Translations under genes and position numbers: made by a program
Notes under the pieces: model-generated
The model's input: only the letters and a program-made list of their open reading frames with translations
The model's database searches: none
What the model was told of the DNA's origin: nothing
Shown here: positions 1 to 7,218 of the stretch, piece by piece
Position numbering within the stretch: the stretch's first letter is position 1
How the letters are laid out: the number at the start of each line of letters is the position of its first letter
Assembly: GCA_035267185.1 (NCBI GenBank)
Contig: DATFLY010000152.1
Coordinates: forward strand, 1 to 32,361
Direction of reading: 5' to 3'
Length of the DNA: 32,361 nucleotides
DNA from: JAUIBE01 sp035267185
GTDB taxonomy: Bacteria; Pseudomonadota; Gammaproteobacteria; Xanthomonadales; SZUA-36

Positions 1-22
1 CAAAGCTGCTTCAAAACCTGTT

Positions 23-238
23 CGCGGCTGAAGCCGCTCCTACCATTCTCAGGTCTCGGCCAAAGCCGCTCCTACAATTCTCAGGTCTCGGCTGAAGCTG
101 CTCCTACAATTCTCAGGTCTCGGCCAAAGCCGCTCCTACCATTCTCAGGTCTCGGCCAAAGCCGCTCCTACCATTCTCAGGTCTCGGCCAAAGCCGCTCC
201 TACAATTCTCAGGTCTCGGCCAAAGCCGCTCCTACAAC
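23..238. repeat. Tandem array of seven 32-bp REP-like units
   Basis: Units start at 23, 55, 87, 119, 151, 183 and 215 with an exact 32-bp period; the last is truncated near 238. Each unit has a REP-like half (TCGGCCAAAGCCGCTCCTAC with a few substitutions) followed by a short constant linker (ATTCTCAGGT). Bases 1-22 look like a further decayed copy. The core resembles the GTAGGAGCGGCTTTxGCCGCGA REP family known from Pseudomonas and Xanthomonadales. The linker is repeated too, so the array grew by tandem duplication and not by independent insertion. Confidence 0.9.
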
Positions 239-263
239 GATCCTGTAGGAGCGGCTTTGGCCG
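217..263. repeat. REP-like perfect hairpin (inverted pair of REP units)
   Basis: The last array unit (217-236) and an inverted copy (244-263) form a perfect 20-bp stem with a 7-nt loop (237-243). It begins 9 nt past the stop codon of the asparaginase gene, so it sits in that gene's 3' untranslated region. There is no U-tract in the gene's direction; the T-run at 268-273 lies on the other side. It may act as an mRNA-stabilising REP and not as an intrinsic terminator. Confidence 0.85.
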
Positions 264-271
264 CGAATTTT

Positions 272-1345
272 TTAATCGTCTTTGTAAATGCTGACGCTTA
301 ATTCACCTGTGGTATCAATCTCGGCCCGATACATGCCACTGGTGTTGAAGTCGGCAACGATGTTGCCGGCCGGATCAATTGCAATCACGCCACCTTCGCC
401 ACCCATTTCAACCAGTTCTCCGTGAACGACAGCGTTTGCCGCATCACTCAGGCTGACACCCTGGTACTGAACCCTTGCACAGATGTCCTTGGCGACCGCT
501 GCGCGGATGAAATACTCACCGTCGCCTGTGGCACTCACCGCGCAGGAGCGATTATCAGCAAATGTGCCCGCACCCACAATGGGAGAATCACCCACGCGCC
601 CCCAACGTTTGTTGGTGGTTCCGCCGGTTGAAGTGGCGGCTGCGAGGTTGCCATGCTTGTCCAGGGCCACTGCACCCACCGTTGATTTCCACTCATCCGA
701 AGATTCAGACACCGCTGCGGCATTTGGATCCTGCTCGCGCACGCGTTCCCACTGCTGACGGCGAAACTCGGTATCGAAATAACTGCTGTCCTCGAAAGTG
801 ACCCCGTTCATCCTGGCAAATTCTTCTGCACCTTCGCCCATCAACATGACGTGAGGTGATTCGGTCATGACTTTGTGAGCCAGGAGGATGGGGTTGCGCA
901 CGCCTTCAACTCCGGCAACCGCACCTGCCTGAAGCCCGTTACCCTCCATCAGAGAAGCATCCAGTTCATGACCACCGACTGAATTGTAGACAGCGCCACG
1001 CCCGGCATTGAACAATGGCGAATCTTCCAGGATCACAACCGCTGCCATGGTGGCATCAAGGCTGGTGCCGCCCGCGGCCAGTACGGCGTGACCTGCTTTG
1101 ACAGCTTCTTCCAGGGTGCTCCTGATTGCGGCCTCTTTCTCAGCCCCCAGGTTTTCGCGGCGAATGGTGCCCGCGCCGCCATGGATGACTATGGCAGTAG
1201 GTGAATCACCCGCCGCGTTGACTTCGCTGTTCATTGAATATGCTCCGAAAATGAAGACTCCGCCCACCATCACTGCCTTGAGCGCCAGTGTGTATAGGCC
1301 GTTAAGAGGCTTCGATAATTGATTATTGTTCATTGATTGCCTCAT
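272..1345 (-). CDS. Isoaspartyl peptidase / L-asparaginase, Ntn-hydrolase family, exported
   Basis: A 357-residue protein of the plant-type asparaginase/isoaspartyl aminopeptidase family, which removes beta-aspartyl linkages from peptides or hydrolyses asparagine. Motifs seen: IHGGAG (54-59), the GGTSLDA block (92-98), NAGRGAVY (113-120), and STVGAVALD (221-229), where Thr222 should be the nucleophile released by autocleavage. GTGDGE-like SATGDGE (271-277) is also present. A hydrophobic stretch (about 21-37) followed by VNA-AG suggests a signal peptide and a periplasmic enzyme, with an N-terminal extension compared with cytosolic relatives. The ATG overlaps the stop of the upstream Nudix gene by 4 nt (ATGA), which supports this start and suggests translational coupling. 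ATG at 1333 is an alternative. Whether peptide or free asparagine is the main substrate cannot be told. Confidence 0.9.
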   Translation of the reverse strand: MRQSMNNNQLSKPLNGLYTLALKAVMVGGVFIFGAYSMNSEVNAAGDSPTAIVIHGGAGTIRRENLGAEKEAAIRSTLEEAVKAGHAVLAAGGTSLDATMAAVVILEDSPLFNAGRGAVYNSVGGHELDASLMEGNGLQAGAVAGVEGVRNPILLAHKVMTESPHVMLMGEGAEEFARMNGVTFEDSSYFDTEFRRQQWERVREQDPNAAAVSESSDEWKSTVGAVALDKHGNLAAATSTGGTTNKRWGRVGDSPIVGAGTFADNRSCAVSATGDGEYFIRAAVAKDICARVQYQGVSLSDAANAVVHGELVEMGGEGGVIAIDPAGNIVADFNTSGMYRAEIDTTGELSVSIYKDD

Positions 1346-1899
1346 GCAGATGGGGCTGATTCAGGAAATTTCAGCCAGTAAAGCGCTGAATAAATTTTTG
1401 GGTCAACCAGCAAGCCTTTTCTTGCCTGCGCTTTTAACCAGTCGTCGATTTCTTCAAGCGCAATGCAGTGAACCGTGATGTCCTCACTTTCGTCGCCTCC
1501 GCCTCTTGCGATTTTGGTCAGTTGACGTGCTTCGAAAAAGGTAACGATTTCATCGCTCATTCCTGCGGTGACCGGGCACTCAAACAACAACTTCAGTTGC
1601 GCTGCCTGGTAACCCGTCTCCTCAAGCAGTTCGCGCTCAGCCGCTGTAGCCAGGCTCTCGTCCTGGTCTTCAACATCCCCGGCGAGTCCTGCAGGAAGCT
1701 CGATGACAGTGGCCTGTACAGGAATTCGGTATTGCTCGACAAGGACCAGGTGGTTATCGTCAGTGACTGGCACAAGCACCACCACTCCGCTTGCATTGGA
1801 GCGCGTGGCGTATTCCCAGTTGTCGCGCTCCAGCAGCTTCAGGAAACGCCCACTGGCGTGAACGATCAGATCCGGATCGGATTCATTACTCTCAGGCAT
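1342..1899 (-). CDS. Nudix hydrolase, ADP-ribose pyrophosphatase-like
   Basis: A 185-residue protein that probably hydrolyses nucleoside diphosphate derivatives such as ADP-ribose or ADP-sugars. The Nudix helix is visible at about 71-97, ending RELLEETGY (89-97) with the metal-binding Glu pair at 93-94. The preceding EQYRIP...IELPAG pattern (55-71) is typical of the ADP-ribose/NudF branch. The spacing from the Nudix Gly to the first Glu is one residue longer than the textbook pattern. I chose ATG 1899 because AAGGAT lies about 12 nt upstream. The open frame extends to 1983, but those residues look untranslated. The stop overlaps the start of the asparaginase gene, so the two form a small operon read away from the divergent propeller gene. 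Confidence 0.85.
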   Translation of the reverse strand: MPESNESDPDLIVHASGRFLKLLERDNWEYATRSNASGVVVLVPVTDDNHLVLVEQYRIPVQATVIELPAGLAGDVEDQDESLATAAERELLEETGYQAAQLKLLFECPVTAGMSDEIVTFFEARQLTKIARGGGDESEDITVHCIALEEIDDWLKAQARKGLLVDPKIYSALYWLKFPESAPSA

Positions 1900-2031
1900 G
1901 TATTCAATTGTATCCTTGTAATCTGCTGGTGTTGAACCAATTTGGGCTTTGGCCCTCCAATTAGCACTCCGAAACCGACACATACAAGACTAAAAAAATC
2001 GGGCGCTGCAATACACCCGTCAGGAATGAAT

Positions 2032-3414
2032 ATGAAATCCAAAATCGTCACATTGATAATGTTTTTGCTGGCCTCCGTGCTGGTGATGCCTGTAATGGCC
2101 CAGGAGCCTGCATCGGAAGCACCCAAGCCAAGGAAATCGACCGGTAGGTTTCCTTCAGATATTACCGGACTTGAAGAAATGGCCCAGCTTGCCCTTGAAG
2201 AAGAAAACTGGCTGAGGCTTCTGCAAACCACCATCTTGCTTCGCAAGCAGCAGCCTTATGAGGTTGAGCATTTCGTCAACATGGTGAGGGCTTCGGCGAT
2301 GATGGGCAGGCCCACTTCCGCTTATCACTACATGCTACAAATGCAGCAGCAAGGCTTGAGTTACGATTTTAATCAGCTTGATGAAACCATCGAACTTCGC
2401 GGTACAGAAGTCTACGACTACATGAACGACCTGCTGATTCGAGCGGGTGATCCGGCCGGAGAGGCAGAGCCGACTTTCGAGCTTGATTCTGAGCTGCCTA
2501 CTGCACTTGCATGGGATCCCACCCGAGAGCAGTTCCTTGTGGGCACCGCTGGCGAGGGATCAGTGCTGGCAGTCGATGACAAGGGTAAAGCAAAGGAATT
2601 ATTGAAGGCCAGTGAAGACAACAGCTTGTGGGCCATCATGGACATCGCTGTGGACGCAGAAAGAAATCGGTTGTGGGTTTCCAGCGCTTCCATCCCGCAG
2701 TTTCAAGGCTTCAGCGACAAACAAGCTGGCAGATCCGGCCTGTTTGCCTTCGAACTGGATTCCCTCAGGCTGGTTGGGACCTATCTACCAGATGATACCA
2801 ATGCGCCATTTGAGTTTGGCGCTCTTGCCGTCGGCCCTGAAGGCGATGTCTTCGTCGTTGACCGCCAGGTTCCGGTGGTTTACCGCAAGCCAGCGGATTC
2901 TCATGTCATTGCGCCCTTTATAGTGGACAAGGAGCTTTATGGTTTCCGCGATATCGCGATATCAGAAAATGGCGCGCGCCTTTACCTGGCTGATATCAAT
3001 AAAGGCATCCTGGTAATTGATCCGGAAAACGAAACAGCGGTGATGCTCGAAGGTCCTGAAACGTTGAATCTTGGCGGTATCGAAGGCATGTTTCACGTCG
3101 GCAACGAACTGATCCTGATTCAATCCGGCATTCAGCCACAGCGGCTTCTGGCTTTGCAGCTTGACCCTTCCGGAGGCCTGGTCGAAGAAGTGCGGCCGAT
3201 GGCCATCGCGCTGGAGTGGTTCGACAAGCTCTCTGGCGGCACGTTTCACCAGGACGCCATTTACTATTTCGCAAACTCCCCTTTACTCGATCCGGCCACG
3301 GCTGATGGTGAAATCATCGTGTTGAAAACCGGGCTTGATGCAGGCCAGGACATCGTCCGGCCGGATATGAAGAAATTCGAGGAAGAGACGTTGTCGCGTG
3401 CACGCGACAACTGA
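2032..3414 (+). CDS. Exported beta-propeller protein with helical N-terminal region
   Basis: A 460-residue protein. An N-terminal signal peptide (about 1-23, cleaved after VMA) predicts export to the periplasm. Residues about 45-130 are helical and TPR-like (a LALEEENWLRLLQ type segment). From about 145 on, repeated strand patterns such as ALAWDPTREQFLVG, IAVDAERNRLWVSS, LAVGPEGDVFVVD and IAISENGARLYLAD are spaced about 45-50 residues apart. This fits an SMP-30/NHL-like six-bladed propeller. No catalytic residues can be assigned. ATG 2032 is preferred because AGGA lies 6 nt upstream and the signal peptide starts cleanly (MKSKIV). ATG 2026 and a longer frame from 1942 are alternatives. It is divergent from the Nudix gene. 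Function is unknown. Confidence 0.8.
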   Translation: MKSKIVTLIMFLLASVLVMPVMAQEPASEAPKPRKSTGRFPSDITGLEEMAQLALEEENWLRLLQTTILLRKQQPYEVEHFVNMVRASAMMGRPTSAYHYMLQMQQQGLSYDFNQLDETIELRGTEVYDYMNDLLIRAGDPAGEAEPTFELDSELPTALAWDPTREQFLVGTAGEGSVLAVDDKGKAKELLKASEDNSLWAIMDIAVDAERNRLWVSSASIPQFQGFSDKQAGRSGLFAFELDSLRLVGTYLPDDTNAPFEFGALAVGPEGDVFVVDRQVPVVYRKPADSHVIAPFIVDKELYGFRDIAISENGARLYLADINKGILVIDPENETAVMLEGPETLNLGGIEGMFHVGNELILIQSGIQPQRLLALQLDPSGGLVEEVRPMAIALEWFDKLSGGTFHQDAIYYFANSPLLDPATADGEIIVLKTGLDAGQDIVRPDMKKFEEETLSRARDN

Positions 3415-3432
3415 TTGAATGAGCAAGATCGG

Positions 3433-3462
3433 CCCCGGACAATGCTATTCGCATTTCCGGGG
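3433..3462. terminator. GC-rich hairpin after the propeller gene, possible terminator
   Basis: CCCCGGA and AATGC on the left arm pair with GCATT and TCCGGGG on the right around a 5-nt loop, giving 12 bp with one bulged C. It lies 19 nt past the stop at 3414. The first T-run (3473-3477) is 11 nt beyond the stem and a longer one is at 3483-3489, so it is not a textbook intrinsic terminator. Confidence 0.4.
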
Positions 3463-3505
3463 TGACGTTCCATTTTTGGCCCTTTTTTTCCACGATTAGT
3501 GAAGA

Positions 3506-3660
3506 GCGATGGTCCGGGTACCATTCGAATTCCCTCATCAGGAATACAGTCCCACAAGCTTTTGGCGGGGTTGGTTGAGACGTGGCACATGGAAGCGTCG
3601 GTTCCGAAGCAGGTACGGCTTGCATCCTTTCCGCAAGAAGTGCCTGCTTCGTACCATCGC
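3506..3660. other. Intergenic region with nested inverted repeats
   Basis: An 8-bp outer pair, GCGATGGT (3506-3513) with ACCATCGC (3653-3660), encloses a long hairpin: CGAAGCAGG (3605-3613) with CCTGCTTCG (3643-3651), and inside it CTTGC (3619-3623) with GCAAG (3633-3637). Between them lies CACATGGAAGC, which contains the CANGGANG core discussed for the elements at 4602, 4828 and 8608. It may be a degenerate relative of those elements. The rest of 3415-3688 shows no gene I can support. Confidence 0.4.
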
Positions 3661-3688
3661 GGGTGCCAAGGCTCCATGCGAGTCAGAG

Positions 3689-4573
3689 CTATGATTGCAG
3701 GATGCGCTGGCGGAGCATGTTACCGAATGCGAGCTGGTCAAAAAGCTGGTGCAGGGCAGCCTCGTCCGTATCTGATCGAAGAATGTCCGGTTCCTCCAGG
3801 GCGCACGGGACTTGCAGGTGAATACCGGTGAGAGATCTTGCCAGTTCAGCTGCATCGCGATGATCATTAAGCTTTTTCATCAGTGACTTCGCACCACGAA
3901 CGCTCAGGTGCTCCACTTCGGCAAGTCGCTCAAAGATTGAATCGAGGTTTCCAAAGTGCTCCAGCAACGCCGTGGCCGACTTTGGCCCCACTCCGGGCAC
4001 ACCAGGGATGTTATCTACTGAGTCTCCTACAAGCGCCAGGTAATCAGCAATCTGCTCCGGTGTCACGCCAAACTTATCCTTGATTCCTGCTGGCGATAAT
4101 TTCTGATTACGGGAAAAATCCCACCAGTAATCACCTTCGCGCACCAGCTGGGTCAGGTCTTTGTCGCTGGTGACCACGCAAACCGGATGACCCTGGCCAC
4201 GCCAGTGCTCGCTGAGTGTGCCAATGATGTCATCAGCTTCGTATTCCGGATCGGCGTAACACTTCAACCCCATGGCTTCAGCCACGCCCCTGGCCCATGC
4301 GAACTGGCGTTTCAGTTCCTCGGGTGCAGGGTCACGATTGGCCTTGTAATCAGGATAGATTGCCGTGCGGTAATTGGTGGTCAACGATTCATCGAATGCG
4401 ACGCCCACGTGCGAGGCATTGGTCTGCTCCAGCAGGCTGCAAAGAAATCCGGAAAATCCGTAAACGGCGTTGGTGGGTTGCCCTGCAGGGTTAAGAAATT
4501 CATCCGGCATAGAGAACCAGGCGCGGAAGATGTAGACGCTGGCGTCAACAAGATATACAGGAGGGTTACTCAT
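3689..4573 (-). CDS. Stand-alone 5'-3' exonuclease / flap endonuclease (Pol I N-domain or Xni type)
   Basis: A 294-residue cytosolic nuclease matching only the 5'-nuclease domain of DNA polymerase I; no polymerase part follows. Conserved acidic metal ligands are visible: Asp10 (YLVDAS), Asp61 (AFDES), the EADD cluster (112-115), TSDKD (135-139) and GDSVDN (183-188). The last leads into the helix-3-turn-helix DNA-binding motif IPGVPGVGPKSA (189-200). Arg70, Lys78 and Arg80 are in the expected helical-arch region. It probably removes 5' flaps or RNA primers in replication or repair. ATG 4573 was chosen because the protein fold starts at once. A longer frame to 4702 would run through the inverted repeat at 4602-4713 and is not credible. 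The ribosome site is weak. Confidence 0.88.
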   Translation of the reverse strand: MSNPPVYLVDASVYIFRAWFSMPDEFLNPAGQPTNAVYGFSGFLCSLLEQTNASHVGVAFDESLTTNYRTAIYPDYKANRDPAPEELKRQFAWARGVAEAMGLKCYADPEYEADDIIGTLSEHWRGQGHPVCVVTSDKDLTQLVREGDYWWDFSRNQKLSPAGIKDKFGVTPEQIADYLALVGDSVDNIPGVPGVGPKSATALLEHFGNLDSIFERLAEVEHLSVRGAKSLMKKLNDHRDAAELARSLTGIHLQVPCALEEPDILRSDTDEAALHQLFDQLAFGNMLRQRILQS

Positions 4574-4601
4574 GCGAGAGATTATGACATGAACATGAGG
4601 T

Positions 4602-4713
4602 AAGGCCGCAACAAGGTGCCTTCTTGCGCAACACGCTATAAATACATCCCTGTAAGCTCTTTCGGCGACTTCCATGTCGCCGAAGGTTGCGCAAGAAGAC
4701 ACCTCGCCGCGGC
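4602..4713 (-). repeat. Structured intergenic element A with two CsrA-consensus hairpins
   Basis: The outer stem is built from AAGGCCGC with GCGGCTTT (one G-U), AGGTG (4614-4618) with CACCT (4700-4704), and a perfect 12-bp pair, TTCTTGCGCAAC (4621-4632) with its complement at 4686-4697. Inside are two hairpins. Read on the minus strand they are TAC-AGGGAT-GTA (4643-4654) and TTCGGCGAC-ATGGAA-GTCGCCGAA (4661-4684). Both minus-strand loops and closing pairs match the CsrA/RsmE consensus (ACAGGGATGT and ACATGGAAGT). The element lies 29 nt upstream of the 5'-nuclease start codon, so it would be in that gene's leader if transcription comes from further upstream. It shares a core with element B in inverted orientation. 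Confidence 0.8.
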
Positions 4714-4827
4714 TTTCACCCTGGGGGTTTCTTGCTGTTCTTCGGGCTCTGGCGAAAACAGAGTCCGACTTTGGTTGCCAGGTTCCAATAGAGGTGGGTC
4801 GGCTGATCAGAAAACTCGGACGCTATA
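4714..4827. other. Spacer between the two inverted structured elements, with its own hairpins
   Basis: No reading frame is credible. CTGTT (4735-4739) pairs with AACAG (4757-4761), and TTCG (4741-4744) with CGAA (4753-4756), giving a 9-bp hairpin with a single bulge and an 8-nt loop. A weaker TTGG/CCAA hairpin follows at about 4773-4790. The three hairpin domains (element A, this one, element B) may form one compound unit from 4602 to 4939. Confidence 0.45.
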
Positions 4828-4939
4828 AGTCGAGGGCTAGGTGTGCCCGTTCCACGACCTTCGCTGACAGGGAAGTCAGCGAAGAGCCTACAGGGACGTA
4901 TTCACGGCGTGTCGTGGAACGGGCACAGCTTCCTCGACT
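4828..4939 (+). repeat. Structured intergenic element B, inverted relative of element A
   Basis: The outer stem is AGTCGAGG (4828-4835) with CCTCGACT (4932-4939), plus a perfect 16-bp pair, GTGCCCGTTCCACGAC (4843-4858) with its complement at 4911-4926. Inside, on the plus strand, are CTTCGCTGAC-AGGGAA-GTCAGCGAAG (4859-4884) and TAC-AGGGAC-GTA (4889-4900). Both match the CsrA/RsmE consensus (ACAGGGAAGT, ACAGGGACGT). Its core (4885-4910) matches the reverse complement of 4633-4658 of element A at 21 of 26 positions, and all five differences are transitions. The outer stems differ completely in sequence. It ends 2 nt from the HNH stop codon, and both elements span 112 nt. Confidence 0.8.
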
Positions 4940-4940
4940 A

Positions 4941-5549
4941 CTAAGTCAGAAGCTCTTCACCACTTTCGACGCGCTTTCGCAACAGGCTGTTGCGCGGGAA
5001 GTGCGATAACAAAAACTTCATTTGGTCGGCCAGGATTTTTCGGCCCTGCAAATAGACGTATTCAGCATGAGTCGGTTTGAAGGGAATTGCCAGTAACTGC
5101 ATGTGCGCCTGCTCTGGAGTGCGCCCTGCCTTGTAGTTGTTGCAACGCTTGCAGGCCGTCACGCAGTTGACCCATTTATCCAGGCCACCCTGGCTCAGCG
5201 GCTTGACGTGATCCCTGGAAAGCAGGAAGTTTGGAAACTGCTCGCCACAGTAGAGGCACAGGGACTGGTCACGGCGGAACAGCGCCTTGTTGCTCAACGG
5301 TGGCGTATAGGCTTCAGAGAACAGGTGTTCGTGTGGGTGCTGCCCGGTGGTCGCGATGATCGCGTTGACATCAATGACGCTTTGTATTCCGGAGATGGCA
5401 TTGATGCCACCATGAACCGTATAGACCCGGCGGCCAAGTGAATAACTGACCTGGGACAGAGAAATCAGGCGGACAGCCTCCTGGTAGCCGATCCACTCGA
5501 GCGGCATGCCTGCAACGTCTGTTCTCAATACCTGTTGCTGTAGATCCAT
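4941..5549 (-). CDS. HNH endonuclease family protein
   Basis: A 202-residue protein with a McrA/HNH-type nuclease domain in its centre. Zinc-binding pairs CLYC (98-101) and CKRC (133-136) flank the catalytic RDHVKPLSQGG segment (Asp113-His114) and Asn128. The tail NNYKAGRTPEQA (137-148) is typical of the family and is followed by a helical C-terminal part (about 150-200). Such stand-alone proteins are common and usually of unknown role; they are not necessarily restriction enzymes. I chose ATG 5549, preceded by GGGGACA. ATG 5558 is almost as good, and the frame is open to 5603. The stop lies directly beside element B. A perfect palindrome sits 71 nt upstream at 5620-5635. Confidence 0.85.
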   Translation of the reverse strand: MDLQQQVLRTDVAGMPLEWIGYQEAVRLISLSQVSYSLGRRVYTVHGGINAISGIQSVIDVNAIIATTGQHPHEHLFSEAYTPPLSNKALFRRDQSLCLYCGEQFPNFLLSRDHVKPLSQGGLDKWVNCVTACKRCNNYKAGRTPEQAHMQLLAIPFKPTHAEYVYLQGRKILADQMKFLLSHFPRNSLLRKRVESGEELLT

Positions 5550-5619
5550 TGTCCCCATTCTGCAATGGAGCTTCGAGGAATACAATGACTGCCCGAAACT
5601 CAAAAGCCGGATCGGCTGA

Positions 5620-5635
5620 CCACAATATATTGTGG
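5620..5635. promoter_or_regulatory. Perfect 16-bp palindrome in the HNH/degQ divergent region
   Basis: CCACAATA is directly followed by its complement TATTGTGG, with no spacer. It lies between two divergent genes, 71 nt upstream of the HNH start codon. On the plus strand TTTTATTTC follows, but no plus-strand gene ends here, so an operator for a dimeric regulator is likelier than a terminator. No regulator can be named. Confidence 0.5.
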
Positions 5636-5733
5636 TTTTATTTCATTTCTATGGCTATATATCCGGTTTTTTGACAAAACACAAGCAATTCGACCCTGGT
5701 TGGGCCGGGAGGTTGGACCAAAAAAGGCTGTGA

Positions 5734-5760
5734 GAACCTTTGCTTTTAACCCCTGTCCTA
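5734..5760 (+). promoter_or_regulatory. Possible sigma-E-like promoter for degQ
   Basis: GAACCTT (5734-5740) followed after 15 nt by TCCTA (5756-5760) loosely resembles the extracytoplasmic-stress pattern GAACTT...TCTGA. It lies 64 nt upstream of the chosen degQ start. The match is imperfect in both boxes. Confidence 0.2.
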
Positions 5761-5823
5761 GCGGGCAGAAGATAAATCCTGACAGTATTGTTATTGCAGA
5801 GGAGAATCCAGGTTTTGCTAAAG

Positions 5824-7188
5824 ATGTTATTCAGGAAATCCATCCATTTGGTCGGGGTTGCAACCCTTGTCGCGGTTTTGCTCCCTTCTTCGGTTGGTGC
5901 GGCACTGCCAGTTGCAGTCGACGGCGAACCACTGCCTTCACTTGCCCCGGTCCTGGAGAGAGTCACACCGTCGGTGGTCAATATTTACACTGAAACGCGG
6001 GTACAGGTTCGCTCCCCGCTGCTTAACGATCCGTTCTTCAGGCGATTTTTTAATGTCCCTGAGCGAGCGCGTGAGCGGATATCGAGAAGCCTTGGCTCGG
6101 GCGTTATCGTTGATGCAGAGCTGGGGTACATTCTCACCAATAACCACGTGATCGAGGGCTCTACTGATATCTCGGTCACCCTGAATGATGGACGTAGCCT
6201 CTCAGGGGAAGTGATTGGTACTGATCCCGATACCGACCTGGCCATGATCCGTGTTGAAGCAGATGAGCTGGATGCTCTGCCAATGGCCGATTCTGAAGAG
6301 TTGAGGGTTGGCGACTTCGTCGTGGCTGTGGGCAATCCGTTCGGGCTGGGACAAACAGTCACTTCCGGAATTGTAAGTGCACTTGGTCGAAGAGGTGTAC
6401 GAGGCCTCGAGTTTCAGAATTTTATCCAGACCGATGCGTCCATCAACCCGGGTAATTCCGGTGGCGCGCTGATCAACCTGCGCGGCGAACTGGTCGGAAT
6501 CAACAGCGCAATTTTTACCCCCAGTGGCGGCAACGTGGGAATCGGATTCGCTATTCCTTCGTCCATGGCGCGCTACGTGATGGAACAACTGGTTGAGTTT
6601 GGAGAAGTCAGGAGGGGCACTCTGGGTTTGTTTGTTCAGGACCTTACCGGAGAGCTTGCAGGTGCATTGGGCGTCAACGTCAGGGGTGGTGCGCTGGTTG
6701 CCGAAGTCCTTGGCGAGTCGGCGGCAGAACGTGGCGGGCTTGAGGCCGGAGACGTCATCGTGGCGGTTTCTGGTTTGAGCGTGGCCAGCGCCCAGGACTT
6801 CCATAACATCGAGGGCCAATTACCCATTGGCCAGCCCGTGCAGGTTGAGTACATTCGAAATCAACGCGAACGGCAGGTTTCCCTGGATGTTGAAGCACTC
6901 AGGCAACTGGATGGAGCATCGATTGATCGACGCCTCAGTGGCGCGGTGTTTGAAGAATTGCCAGCCAAATCCCGCGCTGAAAGGGTGCGGGGGGTGCTGA
7001 TCACCGAACTGCAGGCAGAAAGTCGTCTGGCTCGACAGGGGCTTCGTAGTGGCGACATTATCACCGGGGTAAACCGAACCCGGGTTTCCAGCCTGGCTGA
7101 CTTCCAGGACGCCCTGATGCGCGCAGACAGGCAATTGATCTTGCAATTGCGACGCAATCGGAGTGATTATGTCGCCCGAATTGATTAG
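5824..7188 (+). CDS. Periplasmic serine protease, DegQ/DegP (HtrA) family
   Basis: A 454-residue periplasmic protease and chaperone that degrades or refolds damaged envelope proteins. A signal peptide covers about 1-26. The trypsin-like domain carries the triad His108 (TNNHVIE), Asp138 (DTDLAMI) and Ser212 (NPGNSGGAL). Two PDZ domains follow, at about 262-355 and 370-450. The length and two-PDZ layout fit DegQ/DegP; a single-PDZ DegS-type membrane anchor is ruled out. ATG 5824 starts the signal peptide but lacks a good ribosome site. TTG 5815, with GAGGAG 10 nt upstream, is a real alternative. The M17 aminopeptidase follows after 30 nt, so the two are probably co-transcribed. Confidence 0.93.
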   Translation: MLFRKSIHLVGVATLVAVLLPSSVGAALPVAVDGEPLPSLAPVLERVTPSVVNIYTETRVQVRSPLLNDPFFRRFFNVPERARERISRSLGSGVIVDAELGYILTNNHVIEGSTDISVTLNDGRSLSGEVIGTDPDTDLAMIRVEADELDALPMADSEELRVGDFVVAVGNPFGLGQTVTSGIVSALGRRGVRGLEFQNFIQTDASINPGNSGGALINLRGELVGINSAIFTPSGGNVGIGFAIPSSMARYVMEQLVEFGEVRRGTLGLFVQDLTGELAGALGVNVRGGALVAEVLGESAAERGGLEAGDVIVAVSGLSVASAQDFHNIEGQLPIGQPVQVEYIRNQRERQVSLDVEALRQLDGASIDRRLSGAVFEELPAKSRAERVRGVLITELQAESRLARQGLRSGDIITGVNRTRVSSLADFQDALMRADRQLILQLRRNRSDYVARID

Positions 7189-7218
7189 CAAGCCCCTGCC
7201 ATTTTCGGAAGACACTGA

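Noticed and set aside
23..238. CRISPR array
   Set aside because: The 32-bp units repeat head to tail including their linker; there are no variable spacers and no cas genes.
4602..4702. N-terminal extension of the 5'-nuclease to 4702
   Set aside because: It would translate element A, whose sequence is constrained by base pairing, and adds nothing similar to the nuclease family.
4602..4939. Insertion sequence or integron attC array
   Set aside because: No transposase or integrase is encoded nearby and no flanking target duplication is visible; the loops are uniform in sequence, unlike attC sites. A non-autonomous mobile unit is not excluded.
5671..5699. TTGACA as a degQ promoter
   Set aside because: No -10-like hexamer lies 16-18 nt downstream (CCCTGG is found there).
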